Both the position numbers and the translations under genes were made by a program. Source: Actinomadura citrea (GTDB lineage: Bacteria > Actinomycetota > Actinomycetes > Streptosporangiales > Streptosporangiaceae). From it: DNA of 64,000 nt. Every line of letters starts with the position of its first letter. The stretch's first letter is position 1. The stretch covers positions 6,634,001-6,698,000 of the forward strand of contig NZ_JACCBT010000001.1 in NCBI RefSeq assembly GCF_013409045.1. Direction: 5' to 3'. The notes below the pieces were generated by a model. The model saw nothing but the letters and a program-made list of their open reading frames with translations, made no database searches and was not told the origin of the DNA. Shown here one piece after another: positions 59,308 to 64,000 of the stretch.

Positions 59308-60465
59308 CTAGGGGACCCTGAGGGTGACGAGGGCGATGTCGTCGCGCGGCACGCCGTCCTGGAACCCGAGGACGCGGTCGACGATGCGTCCGGTGATGGC
59401 GTCGGCGGCGTGGGCCCTGACGTCGGACAGCAGGGCGGCGAGCCGGTCCTCGCCGAAGAACTCCCGGCCGCGGCGCGCCTCGCTGACACCGTCGGTGAAG
59501 AACAGGACGGCGTCGCCGGACCGCAGCTCCACGGCCTCGTCGGCCAGCACCACGTCGTCGAGCAGGCCGAGCAGGTCGCCGGGCCGGCCGATGGGCCGCA
59601 CCTCGCCGGAGGGGGTGGCCAGGAGCGGCGCGGGATGACCGCCGAGCGAGACGGTCAGGAGCGGCCCGCCGCCCGGACCGCACTCGATGCCGGCGTAGAC
59701 GGCGGTACAGAACCGCTCCTCGCCATGGCTCAGCAGAGACGAGTTCAGCTTCCGGAGGACGTCGGCGGGCGACTCGGCCTCCGTGGCGACCGCCCGCACC
59801 GTGTACCGCGCCAGGCTCGTCACCACCGCGGCCCCGGCCCCCTTGCCGCACACGTCCCCCAGCACCAGCCCCCACCGGGCGGGAGTGATCTCGAACAGGT
59901 CGTAGAAGTCCCCTCCCACCTCGTCGCCGGCCCCTGCCGGGCGGTAGGCGCCGCCCACCTCCAGGCCGGGCACGGACGGCAGCGCGGGCGGGATGAAGCT
60001 GCTCTGAAGGGTCTCGGCGAGCTGCCGGGCGCGTGCCTCCGACTCCCGCGCGCGCCGGCGGGCGTTGAGGAGTTCCCGCTCGTACTCCCGGCGGTCGGTG
60101 GCGCGGAAGACGCAGACCCGGACGGAGGCGGACCCGCCCGGCTCCTCCGGGCGCAGCGTCGAGTTGACCAGCGCGGGCAGCCGCTCGCCGCCGGCGCACT
60201 TCAGGTCGACCGCGATCTCGCGGACCTCGCCCTGCATGGTCAGCAGCGGCCGGACGTGCGTCTCGTAGTAGATGCGGTCCCCGACGGGGAGCAGCTCCTG
60301 GAAGCGCGTGCCGTCGAGCAGCTCTTCGGCGCGGTAGCCCGTCCAGTCGAGGAACGTCTGGTTGACCCTGGTGATCGTCCCGGGAGGACTCAGCGACAGG
60401 TGGCCGCAGGGCGCGTGCTCATAGAGGTCCCGCAGGCGGGCGAGTTCGTCATCCGTGCCGGACAT
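59308..60465 (-). CDS. rsbP: RsbP-like PAS-PP2C phosphatase
   Basis: A 385-residue phosphatase. PAS domain at the N-terminus (LYEHAPCGHLSLSPPGTITRVNQTFLDWTGYRAEELLDGTRFQELLPVGDRIYYETHV), then a coiled coil (RREYERELLNARRRARESEARARQLAETLQSSFIPP), then the SpoIIE/PP2C domain (GDEVGGDFYDLF; LVLGDVCGKGAGAAVVTSLARYTVRA; FFTDGVSEARR; DDIALVTLRVP). This is the RsbP layout of the energy-stress branch. Its partner RsbQ is encoded immediately upstream with a 17-base overlap. It would dephosphorylate an anti-sigma antagonist; that antagonist is not in the window. Confidence 0.9.
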   Translation of the reverse strand: MSGTDDELARLRDLYEHAPCGHLSLSPPGTITRVNQTFLDWTGYRAEELLDGTRFQELLPVGDRIYYETHVRPLLTMQGEVREIAVDLKCAGGERLPALVNSTLRPEEPGGSASVRVCVFRATDRREYERELLNARRRARESEARARQLAETLQSSFIPPALPSVPGLEVGGAYRPAGAGDEVGGDFYDLFEITPARWGLVLGDVCGKGAGAAVVTSLARYTVRAVATEAESPADVLRKLNSSLLSHGEERFCTAVYAGIECGPGGGPLLTVSLGGHPAPLLATPSGEVRPIGRPGDLLGLLDDVVLADEAVELRSGDAVLFFTDGVSEARRGREFFGEDRLAALLSDVRAHAADAITGRIVDRVLGFQDGVPRDDIALVTLRVP

Positions 60466-61276
60466 CGGGGCCACCCGGAACCTTCTCCAGAAAGGCCTTG
60501 ATCGCCTCGATCGTCTCCTCGGGCGCGCTCAGGATGGGGCAGTGCCCGGTCGCCCGCAGCCGCACCAGCTCGCTTCCGGGGATGGCGCGGTGCACGTACT
60601 CCCCCACCGCCTCCGGGGCGATGATGTCCTCCGAGCACTGCAGGAGCAGTGCCGGGACGCTCACCTCGGGCAGGTCGGCCCGGTTGTCGGACAGGAAGGT
60701 CACGCGGGCGAACTGCCGCGCGATGTCGGGGTCGGTACGGCAGAAGGCGTTGGTCAGCTCCTGGCCCAGCTCGGGCCGTTCCGCGTTCCCCATGATCAGC
60801 GGCGCCATCCGGCTCGACCAGCCGAGATAGTTGCTCTCCAGCGACTCCAGGAGCTCCGTGATGTCGGCGCCGCTGAACCCGCCGACATAGTCCCCCTCGT
60901 CGATGTAGCGGGGAGAGGGGCCGACCAGCACGAGGCCGGCGAAGCGATGCGGCTCCCGGTTGGCGGCCAGCACCCCCATCATCGCGCTGACCGAGTGCCC
61001 GACGAAGATCACATCGCGCAGGTCCAGTTCATGGACGATGTCCAGCACGTCCTCGGCGTAGGCGTCCAGGGCGTCGTACCGGTCGGCCGAGTAGGCCGCC
61101 AGCTCCGAGTTCCCCATCCCGACGTGGTCGAACAGGATGACCCGGCGTTCGGCCTCGAAGGCCGGTGCGGTGAGCCGCCACATCGTCTGGTCACAGCCGA
61201 ACCCGTGCGCGAAGATCATGGGCTGACCTGACCGTCGGCCCAGGTCATGAACGTTGTTGCGGGTCAAAACGGACAC
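60449..61276 (-). CDS. rsbQ: RsbQ-like alpha/beta hydrolase
   Basis: A 275-residue hydrolase: IFAHGFGCDQTMWRLTAPAFE, nucleophile elbow FVGHSVSAMMGVLAANREP, acid in QCSEDIIAPEAVGEYVH and His in ATGHCPILSAPEET. The GHSVSAMMG sequence is characteristic of RsbQ, which makes or removes a small hydrophobic ligand needed to activate RsbP. Relatives include KAI2/D14-type receptors. The GTG start at 61276 has only a weak AAGAGAA upstream. Confidence 0.9.
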   Translation of the reverse strand: MSVLTRNNVHDLGRRSGQPMIFAHGFGCDQTMWRLTAPAFEAERRVILFDHVGMGNSELAAYSADRYDALDAYAEDVLDIVHELDLRDVIFVGHSVSAMMGVLAANREPHRFAGLVLVGPSPRYIDEGDYVGGFSGADITELLESLESNYLGWSSRMAPLIMGNAERPELGQELTNAFCRTDPDIARQFARVTFLSDNRADLPEVSVPALLLQCSEDIIAPEAVGEYVHRAIPGSELVRLRATGHCPILSAPEETIEAIKAFLEKVPGGPDVRHG

Positions 61277-61352
61277 TTCTCTTGCCTGCCCCGGGGCTCG
61301 CGCCTCCACACCTCCCGGGCCGACCGGGTGGCGGGCATGACCGTCCTCCGCG

Positions 61353-61388
61353 GCGGAGCGTGCGAGTTGCGGGACGGGCACGCTCCGC
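61353..61388 (-). terminator. Terminator after DUF3145 gene
   Basis: Perfect 11-bp stem GCGGAGCGTGC (61353-61363) / complement (61378-61388), 14-base loop. It is between DUF3145 and rsbQ on the same strand. Confidence 0.7.
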
Positions 61389-61401
61389 GCCGGCGGGTCC
61401 G

Positions 61402-61896
61402 TCAGACGGCGGCGTGCAGCCAGCGGACGGGGGCGCCGTCGCCGGCCCTGCGGAAGGGCTCCAGCTCGTTGTCCCACGGCGTGCCGAGCAGCCGGTCGAG
61501 CTCCTGCTCCAGGGTGGCCTTGCCGACGGCGGCGTTCGCCATCACCGCGCGGAGCCGGTCCTCGGGGATCATGATGTCGCCGCTGGCGCCGATGACCCCG
61601 GTGAACACCCCGAGGGTCGGGGTGAAGCTGAAGCGGACGCCGTCGGTGCCGGGCGTCGGATCCTCGGTGGCCTCGAACCGCACCAGTTTCCAGTTGCGCA
61701 GCGCGGAGGTGATGCCCGCCGCCGTACCGGGCCTGCCCTCCCAATGGAGCTCGGCGCGCAGCGTTCCGGGCGCGGCCGGCTGATCTGCCCACTCAAGGGA
61801 AACGGGCACCCCGAGAACACCTGCGGCGGCCCACTCGATGTGCGGGCTCAGCGCAGGTGGCGCGGAGTGGACGTAAAAAACGCCACGTGCGGTCAC
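61402..61896 (-). CDS. DUF3145 family protein
   Basis: A 164-residue actinobacterial protein of the DUF3145 family: VFYVHSAPPALSPHIEWAAAGVLG, WKLVRFEATEDPTPGTDGVRFSFTPTLGVFTGVIGASGDIMIPEDRLR and PWDNELEPFRRAGDGAPVRWLHAAV. The start is GTG 61896 after AGGAGGTCC. It is frequently found near fatty-acid synthesis genes in actinobacteria; function is unknown. Confidence 0.88.
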   Translation of the reverse strand: MTARGVFYVHSAPPALSPHIEWAAAGVLGVPVSLEWADQPAAPGTLRAELHWEGRPGTAAGITSALRNWKLVRFEATEDPTPGTDGVRFSFTPTLGVFTGVIGASGDIMIPEDRLRAVMANAAVGKATLEQELDRLLGTPWDNELEPFRRAGDGAPVRWLHAAV

Positions 61897-62226
61897 CGGA
61901 CCTCCTGGATCTGTACCGAGGCTCGTCTTCCCCTACGGCCTCGTACGTCCCAAGTCGGCGTCCGCGTCCCTCATTGTGCATCATCGGCCGGAGTCGCACC
62001 ACCGTGAGTTCGCAGTTTGTTGAACGCTTGAACACAGGATGCACATCGTTCACCCGGCGACTCCGGCAAGATCCACTATTGCGAAGGGGAGAGAGGTGTG
62101 CGCCCCTCTCGGGGTGAGACTCGTCACGGAGCCGTCATCGGCCCGCGTTCCGCCCGTTTCCCGGCACGGAGCGTCATCATTCCGGCACGATGAGCGAAAG
62201 GGTCGGTGCGGAGAGGGCGAGGCTCG
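61897..62226. other. Gene-free region between DUF3145 and the S8 peptidase
   Basis: About 330 bases without a credible gene. It must contain the divergent promoters of DUF3145 and of the peptidase gene. I see a short direct repeat TTGAAC (62020 region) and no strong hairpin. A base-composition dip occurs around 61990-62040. Confidence 0.45.
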
Positions 62227-63417
62227 ATGTTCGATCAACAGGCCCGGCTGGACCGGGTGCTGGCGCGGCACGCGGACGCCGTCGTGGTGGAACCGATGCC
62301 GGGGCGACCGGCGCTGATCCGCCGGGACGAGATCCTGGTCGCGGGACGGGACGCGGGCGCCGCCGAGTCGCTGGTCCGGCGCTGGTACGACTCGCGCGAC
62401 GACGAGGGCGGCGTCACGCGGCTGCGGCTGCGCGCCCCCGCGAAGGTCGACGTGTGCGAGCTGGCGGCCGTCCTCGGCGGCGCGGACCGGCGGCACCGCC
62501 GGCTGAGCGCGGCGCCGAACCATCTCGTCCTCGGCCAGCCGATGTGGTGGAGCGGGCCCGCGGACCTGCCCCGCCCGGCCCCTCCCCTGCCCGCGCCCGA
62601 GGGCGGCCCGGTCCGGCGGGACGTGACGGTCGCGATCCTGGACACCGGGCTGTCGCCGCACCCCTGGTACGAGGGCGAGGATTGGTACCGCGAGCAGCGC
62701 GACGAGGCGGCGGAGGTCCTGGACGCCGATCTGGACTTCGAGCTGGACGCGCAGGCGGGGCACGGCACGTTCATCGCGGGCGTCGTGCTGTCCCAGGCGC
62801 CGTCCGCCGCGCTGCGGGCCCGCCGCGTCATCGACGGCCACGGGATCGGCGACGAGCTGGACGTGATCCGGGCGCTGGAGTGGCTCGCCGCCTGGGGCCG
62901 CGCCGACATCGTCAACATCTCGCTCGGCTGCCACACCTACGACGACCGCCCCTCGCCGGTGCTCTCCCAGGCGATCGCCGCGCTCGGCCGCCGCACGGTC
63001 GTCGTGGCGTGCGCGGGGAACACCGCGACGGACCGCCCGTTCTGGCCCGCCGCGATGAAGCCGGTCATCGGCGTCGCCGCCCTGGACGGCGACGACCGGG
63101 CCTGGTTCTCCAACCACGGATGGTGGGTGGACGCCTGCGCGCAGGGCGTCGGCGTGGCCAGTGCCTTCGTCCGGTTCGACGGCCCCCGCTCCGCGGTGGA
63201 CGGTGCCGATCCCGACCGGTTCGACGGCTATGCGACATGGAGCGGGACGTCGTTCGCGACGCCGGTCGTGGCGGGACGGATCGCCGCCCTCGCGGCGGAG
63301 GAGGGCATCGGCGCGTCCGAGGCGGCCGACCGCGTGCTCGATCCGGCCCGGCACCCGGTACTTCCCGGCCTAGGCACCGAAGTGCACGCCGCGTCATCGC
63401 TCGGTGTCATAGGGTGA
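62227..63417 (+). CDS. S8 (subtilisin-like) serine peptidase, no signal peptide
   Basis: A 396-residue subtilase. Catalytic Asp in VTVAILDTGLSPHP, His in AGHGTFIAGVVL, Ser in WSGTSFATPVVAG; IVNISLGCHTY and ACAGNTATD are the oxyanion-side motifs. The N-terminal 120 residues form a non-catalytic part without signal peptide or TM, so the enzyme should be cytoplasmic. ATG 62227. It is 33 bases upstream of a sigma factor and likely cotranscribed with it. Such cytoplasmic subtilase-sigma units recur in actinomycetes near effector-type genes. Confidence 0.9.
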   Translation: MFDQQARLDRVLARHADAVVVEPMPGRPALIRRDEILVAGRDAGAAESLVRRWYDSRDDEGGVTRLRLRAPAKVDVCELAAVLGGADRRHRRLSAAPNHLVLGQPMWWSGPADLPRPAPPLPAPEGGPVRRDVTVAILDTGLSPHPWYEGEDWYREQRDEAAEVLDADLDFELDAQAGHGTFIAGVVLSQAPSAALRARRVIDGHGIGDELDVIRALEWLAAWGRADIVNISLGCHTYDDRPSPVLSQAIAALGRRTVVVACAGNTATDRPFWPAAMKPVIGVAALDGDDRAWFSNHGWWVDACAQGVGVASAFVRFDGPRSAVDGADPDRFDGYATWSGTSFATPVVAGRIAALAAEEGIGASEAADRVLDPARHPVLPGLGTEVHAASSLGVIG

Positions 63418-63450
63418 AAGGGGAGCGGGGGGCCTCGGGAGGAGACTTCG

Positions 63451-63975
63451 GTGGCCCGTAGGGACGATACGGACGAGCTGGTGGTCCGGGCACGCGACGG
63501 CGACGGTGACGCGTGGGCCCGGCTGGTCGAGCGGCACAGCGGGCTGCTGTGGTCGATCGCGCGCTCGTACGGGTTGAACGACGCCGATGCGGGCGACGCG
63601 GTGCAGACCACGTGGCTGCGGCTGGTGGAGCGGATCGACGAGCTCCGCGAGCCCGCCGCGGCGGCGTGCTGGCTGGCCACGACGGCGCGCCACGAGAGCC
63701 TGCGGCTGGCACGCCGGCGCGGCCGCACGCTTCCGTCGGTGCCCGCGCCGCGCGAGCCGGAGCCCGACCCCGCGCGGGTGGTCGCGGCGCGCGAGCGGCT
63801 CGGCATGGTCGGCGCGGCGCTGGAGAGGCTGCCCCTGCGCTGCCGGACGCTGCTGCGGCTGTTCGCGCTCGCGCCGAGCCACGCCGAGCTGGCCGCCGCC
63901 CTCGGGATCCCCGTGGGCAGCGTCGGCCCGACGCGGGCGCGCTGCCTGGAGTCGCTGCGGAGGCTCGTCCCGTGA
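63451..63975 (+). CDS. ECF-type sigma factor linked to the subtilase
   Basis: A 174-residue sigma-70 factor. Region 2: ARLVERHSGLLWSIARSYGLNDADAGDAVQTTWLRLVERIDELREPAAAACWLATTARHESL; region 4: ERLGMVGAALERLPLRCRTLLRLFALAPSHAELAAALGIPVGSVGPTRARCLESLRRL. GTG 63451 follows GGGAGGAGACTTCG. Its stop overlaps the start of the next gene (GTGA). Its target genes are unknown; the unit may be self-contained. Confidence 0.9.
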   Translation: MARRDDTDELVVRARDGDGDAWARLVERHSGLLWSIARSYGLNDADAGDAVQTTWLRLVERIDELREPAAAACWLATTARHESLRLARRRGRTLPSVPAPREPEPDPARVVAARERLGMVGAALERLPLRCRTLLRLFALAPSHAELAAALGIPVGSVGPTRARCLESLRRLVP

Positions 63976-64000
63976 ACGACGACGAGCTGATGGCGGGGGT
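63972..64000 (+). CDS. Start of a gene continuing beyond the window
   Basis: A GTG overlapping the sigma factor stop begins VNDDELMAG and runs off the edge. In related actinomycete units a small unknown protein and then a CHAT-domain or similar effector gene follow; this is recollection, and nothing of it is visible here. Confidence 0.5.

Overview
The window is very GC-rich DNA from a filamentous actinomycete. The gene set fits the Streptosporangiales, most likely a Thermomonosporaceae/Actinomadura-type genome: a FasR-fabD-fabH-acpP-fabF cluster, the ahpE-DUF3052-aceE neighbourhood shared with Mycobacterium, an XRE/DUF397 pair, a sigma factor with a CU044_5270-type partner, and many GTG starts with 4-base start/stop overlaps. 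The genus is an inference. I saw no tRNA, rRNA, CRISPR array, transposase or prophage.

Left part (1-9 kb): the end of a GH4 glycosidase and an amidohydrolase; a carbohydrate ABC importer (binding protein plus two permeases, no ATPase); a NarL-type two-component system; an orphan phosphoribulokinase; a K+ channel with a TrkA-type regulatory part. 9-15.8 kb: a zinc-ribbon protein, AhpE peroxiredoxin, DUF3052, a YjbQ-type protein, DUF1918, and aceE (pyruvate dehydrogenase E1), then two VOC-fold genes around the remains of an anti-sigma-type ATP-binding protein. 16-20.5 kb: a LuxR-type two-component system divergent from a MacB-like ABC exporter. 20.6-27.6 kb: an ECF sigma factor with a membrane-anchored partner and an envelope-directed group (two secreted SH3-like proteins, an OmpR-type two-component system, a lipoprotein L,D-transpeptidase, a Pro-rich secreted peptide). 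27.6-34.4 kb: a WYL regulator, two tandem Ser/Thr kinases with WD40 sensor parts, an epoxide-hydrolase-like enzyme, and a deaminase-like/SUKH-4-like protein.

The most coherent unit is 34.4-44.4 kb. It appears to be a polyhydroxybutyrate (PHB) scavenging island: a secreted PHB depolymerase, a secreted tannase-like esterase that may cleave oligomers, a complete LIV-type ABC importer, a 3-hydroxybutyrate dehydrogenase, and a GAF/PucR-type regulator. All three operons of the island carry a matching 20-bp motif in their promoter regions (34448-34467, 42006-42025, and 41911-41930 on the minus strand). This suggests one regulon and suggests that the 'branched-chain amino acid' transporter may carry 3-hydroxybutyrate instead.

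Right part (44.4-64 kb): an XRE/DUF397 pair, a degenerate nucleotide-cyclase-like protein, a PHP phosphoesterase, a third NarL-type two-component system, two secreted alpha/beta hydrolases around a membrane acyltransferase, the fatty-acid synthase cluster, a MarR/metallo-beta-lactamase divergent pair, an RsbQ/RsbP energy-stress pair, DUF3145, and at the edge an S8 peptidase-sigma factor cassette that continues beyond the window.
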